Assembly: GCF_000826645.1 (NCBI RefSeq)
Contig: NZ_JXJP01000002.1
Coordinates: 62,001-126,000 of the forward strand
Origin: Psychroserpens mesophilus
Lineage (GTDB): Bacteria > Bacteroidota > Bacteroidia > Flavobacteriales > Flavobacteriaceae
Direction: 5' to 3'
DNA: 64,000 nt
Shown here: piece by piece, positions 32,944 through 42,014 of the stretch
Position numbering within the stretch: position 1 is the first letter of the stretch
How the letters are laid out: each line of letters starts with the position of its first letter
Notes under the pieces: model-generated
The model's database searches: none
Seen by the model: only the letters and a program-made list of their open reading frames with translations
What the model was told of the DNA's origin: nothing
Translations under genes and position numbers: made by a program

Positions 32944-34848
32944 ATGCTTAACAAAGCACTTCTTTTCCTCAGCTTCATTTTTTTGTCGTTTCCTATGATG
33001 GCTCAAGAAGAACTCTTATTACAATCAATTCTAATTCCTTCAGAGTTACGAGAAAATGCCAACGCTGTTGTTCGATTTGAAAATACCAACATCGAGATTC
33101 TTGCAATTGACAAAATGATTTATAAAAATAAACGGATTGTCACCATTTTAAATTCTTCAGCTGATTCAAAACATGGTGCGTACATGCATTATGATGAAAA
33201 TACAAGTATTAAAAAGCTGGAGGCCAAAATTTATAACCAACAAGGAAAGGAGATTAAGAAATTTCGAAAAAACGATTTTAAAGACCAATCTGCAGTTGAA
33301 GGAGGTACTTTGTATTCAGATAGTCGTGTAAAATATCTGGACTATACACCCATAAATTACCCTTATACTGTTGTTTTTGAAACTGAAGTCGAATATCGTT
33401 CTACGGCATTTATTCCGTCATGGCGACCTATTGAAGGTTATTATACAAGTTCTCAAAATGTGAGTTATAATATATCAAATCTTTCAGGTATCGATTTAAA
33501 TATTAAGACCTCAAACTTCGAAAATTACAACATAGAGAAACACCATGAAATGCATTACTCTGCTGAAAATTTGTATGCTTTAAAATACGAATCCTATAGT
33601 CCGCCATTTAGTGATTTTGCTCCAATATTAAAGGCTTCATTAACTCAATTTAATATGGAAGGTGTTCTGGGTGTAAATACCAGTTGGAGCGATTTTGGAA
33701 AATGGATGAATGATAAACTCATTCAAGGCACACAGGAATTACCTCCTAATCTTATTGATGAAGTAAAAGGTTTAACTGCAAATGCTCAAACCGATTTGGA
33801 GAAAGCTAAAATTGTATATCAATTCATGCAAAATAGAACACGTTATATAAGTGTTCAGGTAGGTATAGGAGGATGGAAACCTATGTTAGCTAGTGACGTC
33901 AATAGGCTGGGATATGGTGACTGTAAAGGTTTAACTAACTATACTAAAGCCATGCTTGATGAATTAGGTGTTGAATCCTATTATACTGTTATTTACGGAG
34001 GAAGAGATATTAGAGATATCGATGAATCATTTTCATCAGTTCAAGGTAATCATGTGATTTTATGCATTCCAAATGCGTCTGATTATGTTTGGCTAGAATG
34101 CACGAGTCAAACAGTCCCTTTTGCTTATAATGCAAATTTTACCGACGATAGAGATGCGCTTATCATTACTCCTGAAGGTGGTAAAATAGTGCATACTAAG
34201 GTCTATAAAACTGAAGATAATTTACTGGATACCAAGGCAATTATTAATGTCGATGATTCAGGAAATATCACTGCAGAAGTCGTCTCAAAATCTTATGGAA
34301 CACAATATGGTCAACATGATGGTAAAGAAAATTTATCAGTTAAAGATCAGATTTTAGCATACAAAGATTATTGGAGTCATATCAACGGATTAGATGTTTC
34401 TGAAATGAATTATGTCAACGACAAAGATAGTATTGTATTTACCGAAACCGTAAAAGTATCAGCAGAACGCTATGCTGCTAAAGCAGGTAACCGACTTTTA
34501 TTACAACCGAATCTATTTAACCGATTAGATTCTGCTCCAACACGTTATGATGAACGTACACTTCCTTTTGAAGTTGACAGAGGGTTTGTTGATACCGATA
34601 GTTATGAAATTAAATTACCAAACACTTTACAGATTGAAGCCTTAATGAATCCGGTTTCCATTGAAAACAAATTTGGAACCTACAAAGCCTCAATAACACA
34701 AATCTCTGAAGACACATTATTATATCAACGCGAATTCACGATGAATAAAGGCAATTATACCAAAGAAGAGTATGAGGCTTTCAGAGCCTTTTGGCTTGAC
34801 GTTGTAAAATATGACAAATCTAAAATAGTATTAAAATCTAATTCTTAA
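32944..34848 (+). CDS. DUF3857 / transglutaminase-like exported protein with intact triad
   Basis: A 634-residue protein with signal peptide MLNKALLFLSFIFLSFPMMA. Residues about 50-220 match the DUF3857 beta-domain (IEILAIDKMIYKNKRIVTIL, YLDYTPINYPYTVVFETEVE, FIPSWRPIEGYY). A transglutaminase-like core at about 280-400 retains the catalytic set: Cys in YGDCKGLTNYTKAML, His in GNHVILCIP, and the acidic residue in VWLECTSQTVPF. Proteins of this kind are common tandem pairs in Flavobacteriaceae; their role is unknown. It ends directly before its paralog at 34849. Confidence 0.88.
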   Translation: MLNKALLFLSFIFLSFPMMAQEELLLQSILIPSELRENANAVVRFENTNIEILAIDKMIYKNKRIVTILNSSADSKHGAYMHYDENTSIKKLEAKIYNQQGKEIKKFRKNDFKDQSAVEGGTLYSDSRVKYLDYTPINYPYTVVFETEVEYRSTAFIPSWRPIEGYYTSSQNVSYNISNLSGIDLNIKTSNFENYNIEKHHEMHYSAENLYALKYESYSPPFSDFAPILKASLTQFNMEGVLGVNTSWSDFGKWMNDKLIQGTQELPPNLIDEVKGLTANAQTDLEKAKIVYQFMQNRTRYISVQVGIGGWKPMLASDVNRLGYGDCKGLTNYTKAMLDELGVESYYTVIYGGRDIRDIDESFSSVQGNHVILCIPNASDYVWLECTSQTVPFAYNANFTDDRDALIITPEGGKIVHTKVYKTEDNLLDTKAIINVDDSGNITAEVVSKSYGTQYGQHDGKENLSVKDQILAYKDYWSHINGLDVSEMNYVNDKDSIVFTETVKVSAERYAAKAGNRLLLQPNLFNRLDSAPTRYDERTLPFEVDRGFVDTDSYEIKLPNTLQIEALMNPVSIENKFGTYKASITQISEDTLLYQREFTMNKGNYTKEEYEAFRAFWLDVVKYDKSKIVLKSNS

Positions 34849-36885
34849 ATGATGAAAAAATTATTAGCAATAGCTGTGTTAATTTTGGCGCAAACAATCA
34901 CTGCGCAGAACTATAAATTTGGTAAAGTGAGTGAGGAAGAACTTTTGGAAAAGTCACATCCTGATTATCCTGAAGCTAGTGCTGCTATTTTATATAGTAA
35001 AAATCAAGTGAGTTTTGATTATCAACAAGGAAAAGGATTTGTACAAAATAATGAGGTGCATCAACGTATTAAGATCTACACGAAAGAAGGATTTGACTAT
35101 GCCACTAAGATTATTGGGTTGTATCAAGGGGAACGAAGTACATATACAGAAGATATTATAGGTCTTAAAGCCTATACTTATAATCTGGATGGCGGAAAAA
35201 TAATTAAGGATAAATTAGCTAAGGACGGTATTTTCAAAGAAGAAACCAATAAATACAGAAGGACTACCAAGTTTACCATGCCTAACATTAAAGAAGGTTG
35301 TGTCATTGAATTTGAATACACTGTGCAGTCGCAATTATTAGGAATTGATGATATCACATTCCAGCAATTAATACCAATTAAGCGCATGGAATTTAAAGTT
35401 AAAACACCTGAATATTTTAAATACTCTAAGCTGTTAAATCCAAGAGCTAGTTTTATTCCAACTATTGAAGAAACTAAAGAAAGTGGTCGAATTATAATAA
35501 CATCAAGAGCATCTTTCACAGCTGGTCTTTCGAGTCAAGGAGGAGGTCGTAATAAATCAAGTGGTGGAACTATAGATTATCAAGCTGATGTGCTCATAGG
35601 AAATATGGACAATATTCCACCTTTAAAAGCAGAGAATTATGTTGATAATTTGAGTAATTATCAGGCAAAATTAATTATGGAATTGGAAGAGGTTGCCTAC
35701 CCAAGTGAACCCATAAAATATTTATCAACCTCTTGGGAAAAGGTAACTAAAACCATTTATGATGATACAGATTTTGGAGATCAATTAAAAAAAGACAACT
35801 ATTATAAAGACGACCTTAATGCCTTATTGTCTGGAGTCCCAGAAACCGATCTTCAACAAAGAGCTGCTTTAATATTTAATCATGTCAAGTCAAAAGTAAA
35901 ATGGAATGAATATTTTGGCTATACAGCGGAACAAGGTGTTGCTAAAGCTTATAAACAAGGCTCAGGAAATAGTGGTGATATCAACCTTATGCTTACATCA
36001 ATGTTGCGATATGCTGGTTTGGATGCCAATCCTGTATTGGTAAGTACTAAAAGTAATGGGATTCCTTTAATCCCAACACGTTCTGGATTTAATTACGTAA
36101 TTTCTGCTATACAATTGGAGGATTCTGTAATTCTTTTAGATGCAACACGTAAATTTACTACGGCTAATATTTTACCTGTTAGTACACTCAATTGGTTAGG
36201 TCGATTAATTAAAGAAGATGGCAGTTCAGGTTGGGTTGATTTAATCCCTAAAATGACTTCTAAAGAATCCGTATCTCTCAATGTAAAATTAAATTCAGAT
36301 TTAACTGCGAGCGGTAAGGTTAGACATCAATACACCAATTATCAAGCTAAAAATATTAGAAACCGATTTAGTAATTATAATACAGACGAGATCATCAAAA
36401 GTTTAGAGAAGGACAAAGGTGAAATTGAAATTTCAGATTTGGAATTAGAACATATGTATGATATTGGTGAACCTATTAATGAATCTTACAGCTACGTTCT
36501 TAATGATGCCATGGAAGATATTGGAGGAAATTTATATGTGACGCCATTATTATTTTTAGCTTCCGAAGAGAACCCATTTAAACAAGACACACGCTCTTAT
36601 CCAATTGATTTCGTGTATCCTATTGAGGATAAGTATATGGTTAATGTGATGCTTCCTGAAGGTTATGCCGTCGAATCAATGCCAGAGAGTGTTAAATATC
36701 AATTTAATGGTGTAGATGGTGAATTCACCTATCTTGCAAAACAGAATGGTAATTTTCTACAGTTTATTGTGTCATTAGATTTAAACAAAACCTTAATTTT
36801 ACCAGAAGAATATGAGCAATTTAAAGAGTTTTATCAATTAATGATTGAAAAACAAACAGAACAGGTTGTTCTCAAAAAAATATAA
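34849..36885 (+). CDS. DUF3857 / transglutaminase-like paralog with altered active site
   Basis: A 678-residue exported protein (signal MMKKLLAIAVLILAQTITAQ). It has the DUF3857 domain (about 60-250: FTMPNIKEGCVIEFEYTVQS) and a transglutaminase-like core (about 330-430). At the position of the active-site Cys it reads GSGNSGDINLMLTSML, without Cys. The His position reads GFNYVISAIQL, without His. Only the Asp in VILLDATRKFTT is kept. It therefore is probably not a cysteine transglutaminase, although the fold seems preserved. It follows its intact paralog with no gap, and its last base overlaps the MazG-like gene. Confidence 0.88.
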   Translation: MMKKLLAIAVLILAQTITAQNYKFGKVSEEELLEKSHPDYPEASAAILYSKNQVSFDYQQGKGFVQNNEVHQRIKIYTKEGFDYATKIIGLYQGERSTYTEDIIGLKAYTYNLDGGKIIKDKLAKDGIFKEETNKYRRTTKFTMPNIKEGCVIEFEYTVQSQLLGIDDITFQQLIPIKRMEFKVKTPEYFKYSKLLNPRASFIPTIEETKESGRIIITSRASFTAGLSSQGGGRNKSSGGTIDYQADVLIGNMDNIPPLKAENYVDNLSNYQAKLIMELEEVAYPSEPIKYLSTSWEKVTKTIYDDTDFGDQLKKDNYYKDDLNALLSGVPETDLQQRAALIFNHVKSKVKWNEYFGYTAEQGVAKAYKQGSGNSGDINLMLTSMLRYAGLDANPVLVSTKSNGIPLIPTRSGFNYVISAIQLEDSVILLDATRKFTTANILPVSTLNWLGRLIKEDGSSGWVDLIPKMTSKESVSLNVKLNSDLTASGKVRHQYTNYQAKNIRNRFSNYNTDEIIKSLEKDKGEIEISDLELEHMYDIGEPINESYSYVLNDAMEDIGGNLYVTPLLFLASEENPFKQDTRSYPIDFVYPIEDKYMVNVMLPEGYAVESMPESVKYQFNGVDGEFTYLAKQNGNFLQFIVSLDLNKTLILPEEYEQFKEFYQLMIEKQTEQVVLKKI

Positions 36886-37211
36886 TGGATATTAAAAACG
36901 CGCAACTAGAGGTTGATAACTGGATAAAAGAACACGGAGTTCGCTACTTTAATGAACTGACAAATATGGCACAACTCACCGAAGAAGTAGGTGAGGTAGC
37001 TCGTATTATTGCCAGACGTTATGGTGAACAAAGCGAAAAAGAAAGTGATAAGGATAAAGATTTAGGTGAAGAGCTTGCAGATGTGATGTTTGTAGTGCTG
37101 TGTCTTGCCAATCAAACAGGGATAGATCTTCAAACAGCTTTTGATAAAAAAATGGATAAGAAAGCCAAGCGTGATCATGATAGACATCATAATAATCAAA
37201 AATTGAAGTAA
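36885..37211 (+). CDS. MazG-like nucleotide pyrophosphohydrolase
   Basis: A 108-residue all-alpha protein. The two metal-binding motifs of the family are clear: LTEEVGEVARIIARRYG (EExxE) and LGEELADVMFVVLCLANQTG (ExxD). The C-terminus is basic and His-rich (KKAKRDHDRHHNNQ). Enzymes of this family hydrolyse NTPs or modified dNTPs to the monophosphate. Its start overlaps the stop of the DUF3857 gene by one base and its stop precedes aroA by 2 bp, so it is in one transcript with both. Confidence 0.92.
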   Translation: MDIKNAQLEVDNWIKEHGVRYFNELTNMAQLTEEVGEVARIIARRYGEQSEKESDKDKDLGEELADVMFVVLCLANQTGIDLQTAFDKKMDKKAKRDHDRHHNNQKLK

Positions 37212-37213
37212 CA

Positions 37214-38437
37214 ATGAACATTGTACTTCAAAAGTCTTCAATAGAGAATCACTCTTCAGTTGTTATCACAGGTTCTAAAAGCGAATCCAATAGATTGCTA
37301 TTGCTTCAGGCACTATTCCCAGAAATAATTATAGAAAATCTATCCAACAGTGATGATACTAAAGTCATGCAAAATGCCTTGCAGACTTCCGATGATATTA
37401 TTGACATTCATCATGCTGGAACAGCCATGCGTTTTCTTACAGCGTATTTCGCTACCGAAGAACATAGAAATATCACACTAACAGGATCGTCTCGGATGAA
37501 AGAGCGACCAATAAAAATTCTGGTCGATGCTCTAAATACGTTAGGTGCAGATATTTCCTATCTCGACAATCAGGATTGTCCGCCTTTGAAAATTAACGGA
37601 CAAACACTTAAGAAAGCTAAGGTAACTCTTAGTGCCAATGTAAGTAGTCAATATATTTCAGCCTTGTTACTTATTGCTCCAAAACTAAAAAACGGACTAG
37701 AATTAACGCTTGAAGGTAAAATCACATCTGTTCCATACATCAATATGACCTTAAATTTATTGAATCAGATTGGTGTGAAGACTGAATTCACTAATCAGAT
37801 TATTAAGGTCTTTCCAAAATCAACTACAGGTGCTTTGCAACCTTTGGTGGTTGAATCAGATTGGTCTTCTGCATCTTATTTTTATAGTATTTTGGCTTTA
37901 TCACCTGTGGGAACTCAAATAGCATTGTCTTCTTATAAGCAAAATAGTTTGCAAGGTGATGCTGCATTAATTGAAATTTATAAAGATTTCGGAATTGAAA
38001 CAAAGTTTATAAACAACTCAATTCTACTGAAAAAAACATCGGAAAATATTAAAGCTAAAAAATACGACTTAAACAGTTCGCCAGATATTGCTCAAACGAT
38101 TGCTGTCACATGTCTTGGATTAGGAATTGAATGCCAGCTTACAGGGTTACATACTTTGAAAATTAAAGAAACTGATCGCCTCGTAGCTTTAAAGACTGAA
38201 ATTGAAAAACTTGGTGGAAGCGTTGATATCACTGAAGATTCACTTCATCTGCAATCATGTAAAATCATAAATGAAGATGTTTCCATTGATACTTATAATG
38301 ATCACAGAATGGCTATGGCATTTGCACCTCTAGCTCTTAAAAAAAGGATAAAAATTAACGAAGCGAGTGTAGTTTCAAAATCATTTCCAACATTCTGGGA
38401 AGATCTTAAAACCATCGGATTCAAAATTTCTCAATAA
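37214..38437 (+). CDS. aroA: 3-phosphoshikimate 1-carboxyvinyltransferase (EPSP synthase)
   Basis: A 407-residue enzyme joining shikimate 3-phosphate and phosphoenolpyruvate. Recognisable motifs are GSKSESNRLLLLQALFP, the HHAGTAMRFLTAYFA active-site loop, GSSRMKERPIKILVDALNTL, SSQYISALLLIAP, VESDWSSASYFYSILAL, HTLKIKETDRLVALKTEI, and YNDHRMAMAFAPLAL. It is slightly shorter than enterobacterial AroA, as usual in Bacteroidota. It lies at the end of the rsgA-to-aroA gene series, away from the aromatic operon at 24.5 kb. It feeds chorismate to that operon. Confidence 0.96.
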   Translation: MNIVLQKSSIENHSSVVITGSKSESNRLLLLQALFPEIIIENLSNSDDTKVMQNALQTSDDIIDIHHAGTAMRFLTAYFATEEHRNITLTGSSRMKERPIKILVDALNTLGADISYLDNQDCPPLKINGQTLKKAKVTLSANVSSQYISALLLIAPKLKNGLELTLEGKITSVPYINMTLNLLNQIGVKTEFTNQIIKVFPKSTTGALQPLVVESDWSSASYFYSILALSPVGTQIALSSYKQNSLQGDAALIEIYKDFGIETKFINNSILLKKTSENIKAKKYDLNSSPDIAQTIAVTCLGLGIECQLTGLHTLKIKETDRLVALKTEIEKLGGSVDITEDSLHLQSCKIINEDVSIDTYNDHRMAMAFAPLALKKRIKINEASVVSKSFPTFWEDLKTIGFKISQ

Positions 38438-38452
38438 AATCAGTCCATTTAC

Positions 38453-38484
38453 TTGACAACGCCTACTTTGAGATTGTATATTTG
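38453..38484 (+). promoter_or_regulatory. Promoter upstream of queA
   Basis: TTGAC at 38453 and TATATTTG at 38477-38484 with 21 bases between TTG and TA fit the Bacteroidota consensus (TTG, then TAnnTTTG). This is the clearest promoter in the window. The queA ATG is 94 bp further on. Confidence 0.7.
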
Positions 38485-38577
38485 CAACTTGCTAAAACGC
38501 AAGCATCTTATGAAATGAGCCAAAGCAAAATTTTGGCGAATTCTATTTGATCTATTTAAATAAATAAAAAACAACAA

Positions 38578-39627
38578 ATGAAATTATCACACTTCAATTT
38601 TAAATTACCAGAAGAATTATTAGCAGAACATCCATCAGATATCAGAGACGAAGCTAGGTTAATGGTTTTAGATAGAAAAAAGAAAACTATTGAGCATAAA
38701 CTTTTTAAAGATATTATCGATTATTTCGATGAAGGTGATGTGATGATATTAAATAATACGAAAGTGTTTCCAGCACGTTTGTATGGTAATAAAGAAAAAA
38801 CAGGAGCAAGAATTGAAGTGTTTTTATTAAGAGAACTCAATGAAGAACAACGTCTCTGGGATGTTTTAGTTGATCCTGCAAGAAAGATTAGAATTGGTAA
38901 TAAATTATACTTTGGTGATGATGATACCTTGGTAGCTGAAGTGATTGATAATACGACTTCGAGAGGAAGAACTCTACGTTTTCTTTATGATGGATCTTAT
39001 AGAGAATTCAGAAGAAAATTAACAGAATTAGGCGAAACACCTTTGCCTAAATATATAAAAAGAGATGTAGAGCCTGAAGATGAAGAGCGTTATCAGACTA
39101 TTTTCGCTAAAAAGGAAGGTGCTGTAGCTGCTCCAACTGCTGGTTTACACTTTTCAAAACACTTGTTGAAGCGACTGGAAATTAAAGGTGTACACTTGCC
39201 AGAAGTAACGCTTCATGTTGGTTTAGGAACCTTTAATCCTGTTGAGGTTGAAGATTTGTCCAAACATAAAATGGACAGCGAAGAAATTGAAATCCTTGAA
39301 GATGCAGCAGATGTTATCAATAAAGGTATAGCCGAAAAGAAGCGTGTGTGTGCCGTTGGAACAACTGCAATGCGAGCTATTGAGAGTTCTGTGTCATCTA
39401 GTGGAACGCTAAATGAATATTCTGGATGGACGAATAAGTTTATTTTTCCGCCATACGACTTTAGTATTGCTAACAGTATGATTACGAACTTCCACACGCC
39501 AAAATCTACGTTATTAATGATGGTCTCTGCGTTTGCTGGACACGACTTTATTAAGGAAGCTTATGAAGTTGCAGTGAAAGAAAAATACCGTTTTTATACT
39601 TATGGTGATGCCATGTTAATTATATAA
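38578..39627 (+). CDS. queA: S-adenosylmethionine:tRNA ribosyltransferase-isomerase
   Basis: A 349-residue enzyme of queuosine biosynthesis that transfers the ribosyl part of SAM to preQ1 in tRNA. Signatures are [20 protein letters not shown] at the N-terminus, [85 protein letters not shown]-like [15 protein letters not shown], and [20 protein letters not shown]. Length is typical. A terminator follows at 39653. It has its own promoter and is probably monocistronic. Confidence 0.97.
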   Translation: MKLSHFNFKLPEELLAEHPSDIRDEARLMVLDRKKKTIEHKLFKDIIDYFDEGDVMILNNTKVFPARLYGNKEKTGARIEVFLLRELNEEQRLWDVLVDPARKIRIGNKLYFGDDDTLVAEVIDNTTSRGRTLRFLYDGSYREFRRKLTELGETPLPKYIKRDVEPEDEERYQTIFAKKEGAVAAPTAGLHFSKHLLKRLEIKGVHLPEVTLHVGLGTFNPVEVEDLSKHKMDSEEIEILEDAADVINKGIAEKKRVCAVGTTAMRAIESSVSSSGTLNEYSGWTNKFIFPPYDFSIANSMITNFHTPKSTLLMMVSAFAGHDFIKEAYEVAVKEKYRFYTYGDAMLII

Positions 39628-39652
39628 GCGCATTAATTTAATATTATATTAC

Positions 39653-39684
39653 ATAAAGCCTTGTCTAAAAAGATAAGGCTTTAT
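39653..39684 (+). terminator. Terminator after queA
   Basis: ATAAAGCCTTGTCT and AGATAAGGCTTTAT form a long stem with loop AAAA (one mismatch-like G-U region), 26 bp after the queA stop. Confidence 0.8.
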
Positions 39685-39733
39685 TGCTACATTGAAGTTC
39701 AGTAATTTACTTACACATCAAAAAACCTTTGCT

Positions 39734-39741
39734 TACTTTTG
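39734..39741 (+). promoter_or_regulatory. Promoter -7 element of rlmN
   Basis: TACTTTTG followed by CAG matches TAnnTTTG and lies only 8 bp before the ATG at 39750, so the rlmN mRNA would have almost no leader. Confidence 0.55.
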
Positions 39742-39749
39742 CAGTACAC

Positions 39750-40790
39750 ATGGACATAAAAAAGAAAGACATACGAGCATTAACTAAAGAGCAATTACGT
39801 GACTTCTTTGTAAGTCAAGGTGATAAAGCATTTAGAGGTAATCAGGTTTATGAATGGTTGTGGAGTAAAAGCGCTCACAGTTTTGAAGATATGACGAATA
39901 TTTCATTAGAAACTAGAGAGATGCTTGAGGCGAACTTTACAATCAATCATATCAAAGTTGATCAGATGCAACGTTCTTCTGATGGAACAATTAAAAACGC
40001 TGTTCGATTACACGATGGTTTAATCGTAGAGTCTGTCTTAATTCCAGCTAAAAACCGTACTACGGCTTGTGTATCTAGTCAGGTTGGTTGTAGTTTAGAT
40101 TGTAGGTTTTGCGCTACAGCAAGACTAAAGCGAATGCGAAATCTAAATCCAGATGAAATTTATGATCAGGTTGTCGCTATTGATAGGGAAAGTAAATTAT
40201 ACCACAACAGACCTCTAAGCAATATTGTGTTTATGGGAATGGGAGAACCGCTTATGAATTACAATAATGTTCTGAAGGCAATTGATAAAATCACATCTCC
40301 TGAAGGTTTAGGAATGTCGCCAAAACGAATTGTGGTCTCTACTTCTGGTGTGCCTAAGATGATTAAGAAAATGGCAGATGATGAGGTGAAATTTAAACTG
40401 GCTGTATCGCTACATTCTGCCATTGATGACATTCGAACATCGATAATGCCTTTTAATGAAACATTCCCTTTAAATGATCTTAGAGAGGCTTTAGAATATT
40501 GGTATGCTAAAACTAAAAACAGAATTACTTACGAATATGTGGTTTGGGACGGGATTAATGATACGAAAAGAGATGTAGAAGCTTTGATTGAATTCTGCAA
40601 ATTTGCACCGAGTAAAGTAAATCTTATTGAGTATAATCCAATTGATGATGGCGAGTTTCGACAAGCCAATTCAAAAGCTATTGACATGTATGTGTCAATG
40701 CTTGAAGCTAATCGTATTACTGTTACAGTAAGGCGTTCAAGAGGTAAAGATATTGATGCTGCTTGTGGGCAATTAGCAAATAAGGCGTAA
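39750..40790 (+). CDS. rlmN: 23S rRNA (adenine2503-C2)-methyltransferase / dual-specificity RlmN
   Basis: A 346-residue radical SAM enzyme that methylates A2503 of 23S rRNA and A37 of some tRNAs. The start at 39750 (MDIKKKDIRALTKEQ) is right for the family; an in-frame start 21 bp upstream overlaps the promoter. The radical SAM cluster is CSLDCRFCATARLKRMRNL. Other motifs are NIVFMGMGEPLMNY, RIVVSTSGVPKMI, and the C-terminal VTVRRSRGKDIDAACGQL with the catalytic Cys. It has its own promoter and ends at a bidirectional terminator. Confidence 0.97.
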   Translation: MDIKKKDIRALTKEQLRDFFVSQGDKAFRGNQVYEWLWSKSAHSFEDMTNISLETREMLEANFTINHIKVDQMQRSSDGTIKNAVRLHDGLIVESVLIPAKNRTTACVSSQVGCSLDCRFCATARLKRMRNLNPDEIYDQVVAIDRESKLYHNRPLSNIVFMGMGEPLMNYNNVLKAIDKITSPEGLGMSPKRIVVSTSGVPKMIKKMADDEVKFKLAVSLHSAIDDIRTSIMPFNETFPLNDLREALEYWYAKTKNRITYEYVVWDGINDTKRDVEALIEFCKFAPSKVNLIEYNPIDDGEFRQANSKAIDMYVSMLEANRITVTVRRSRGKDIDAACGQLANKA

Positions 40791-40822
40791 AAAAAAGAGT
40801 TTCATTGCTGAAACTCTTTTTT
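40791..40822. terminator. Bidirectional terminator between rlmN and a T9SS gene
   Basis: AAAAAAGAGTTTCA / TGAAACTCTTTTTT with loop TTGC sits between two convergent genes, with A and T runs on both sides. Confidence 0.9.
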
Positions 40823-40839
40823 GTTTATTTATGTTTTTA

Positions 40840-41652
40840 TTACAACACAATTTTCTTGCGAATGACTGACTTGGAGTTTGCACTAGACAACTCTAAGATG
40901 TAAACGCCATTAGCGATACCATTAGCTTCGATAACATAATTTGTATCGTTAGTTGAACCTTGTAAAACAGATTTTCCTGAAACATCAAATACATTAAAGT
41001 TTGTAGTTTCTGATAAATTGTATAATCCGATACTTTTGTTCACAGCAACAATTTTTACCGAATTCAAAGAAAACTCATTGACACTTAAAGTCGTTTGTCC
41101 TGCATTAATGGCTTGGTCAGGAGTTGAATTATAAGCATATTCCTTAACTGTAAAACTGTCTCCAGATGCACTAACATCTAGTTTAGCCCAGCCATAATGT
41201 GTGTTTCCACTAATTTGAAAACGTAATCCTAAAAATTTGTCAGTCACACCACACCAATTGCTTCCGCCAATTCCACCATAACAACTTACATAGTTCAGTG
41301 TTCCTACATTTGAAGTTCCACCATACCAGATTGATTGTGCAGAGCTAATAACATCACCACTGTTTAAAGCAAAAGGATATTTAAATGAAGGGTTTGATCC
41401 TACCCAAGAATTTGATGGCAATACACCATAAAATCCAACAGCAGGAGCACTGGATCCAATTATTCCAAAGTCAACAACAGTGTCATTGTCCATGTCTAAG
41501 CCATAATTTATTCCATTTCCACCAGCAAAATCTGGCGTCACGTCTGTATACACGATTTGTCCGTTAGATTCTGAAACACCTGCAATAGCAACTGTCAAAG
41601 CTCCATATTGAGCAAGTCGTTTAGTTAATTTTGAAGAAGTAGTTTTTTTCAT
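40840..41652 (-). CDS. T9SS-secreted protein with C-terminal sorting domain
   Basis: A 270-residue protein. The ATG at 41652 (MKKTTSSKLTKRLAQYGALT) is preferred; the upstream frame adds a hydrophobic stretch with no homologous look. The middle, with VDFGIIGSSAPAVGFYG and YGWAKLDVSASGDSFTVKEY, is a beta-rich secreted domain often seen near the start of PEP-CTERM/T9SS-like cargo. The C-terminal about 75 residues (YNLSETTNFNVFDVSGKSVL, ANGIANGVYILELSS, then RKKIVL) are a type A T9SS sorting tail. Export would be through the gliding-associated type IX system. Function of the cargo part is unknown. Confidence 0.85.
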   Translation of the reverse strand: MKKTTSSKLTKRLAQYGALTVAIAGVSESNGQIVYTDVTPDFAGGNGINYGLDMDNDTVVDFGIIGSSAPAVGFYGVLPSNSWVGSNPSFKYPFALNSGDVISSAQSIWYGGTSNVGTLNYVSCYGGIGGSNWCGVTDKFLGLRFQISGNTHYGWAKLDVSASGDSFTVKEYAYNSTPDQAINAGQTTLSVNEFSLNSVKIVAVNKSIGLYNLSETTNFNVFDVSGKSVLQGSTNDTNYVIEANGIANGVYILELSSANSKSVIRKKIVL

Positions 41653-41855
41653 ATTTTTTAACGAATTGATTATAAAGGACAATATATAAAAAAATATTAA
41701 CAATAAGATATTTAATAGTTTTGGGTTGTTGTTTTGTGGTATTGTAAATTATCTTATAGCGTTTTTGTTAATCTATTAATTCTTGAGATATGTAGAGCGT
41801 AATAATTAGGATATTGGCGATTAGTTTTGTTTTTTTATGAACTAAAATCAAAAAT

Positions 41856-42014
41856 ATGTCTAATAAAAAAAGCAAATTAAGTAGCAAAAATGTGTTTGAG
41901 ATTTCGAAAGAAGGATCATTAGGCTTGTTGGCTTATGGCGATATTGGTCTAAGGGAATGGCGAAAAGTTAAAAAAGAAATAAGAGAAAACAATACACCAA
42001 ATGAAACGAAATAA
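41856..42014 (+). CDS. Small protein coupled to the phosphodiesterase-sulfotransferase gene
   Basis: ATG at 41856 opens a 52-codon frame starting MSNKKSKLSSKNVFEISKEG, then LGLLAYGDIGLREWRKVKKE, ending at TAA 42012-42014. It overlaps the next gene's ATG at 42001 by 14 bp in another frame, a strong sign of translational coupling. The product is basic at the start, with a central LLAYGDIGLREWR motif. I think small proteins with a similar motif accompany this kind of AlkP-like gene elsewhere, but cannot confirm it here. It would be missed by size-limited gene finders. Confidence 0.72.
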   Translation: MSNKKSKLSSKNVFEISKEGSLGLLAYGDIGLREWRKVKKEIRENNTPNETK

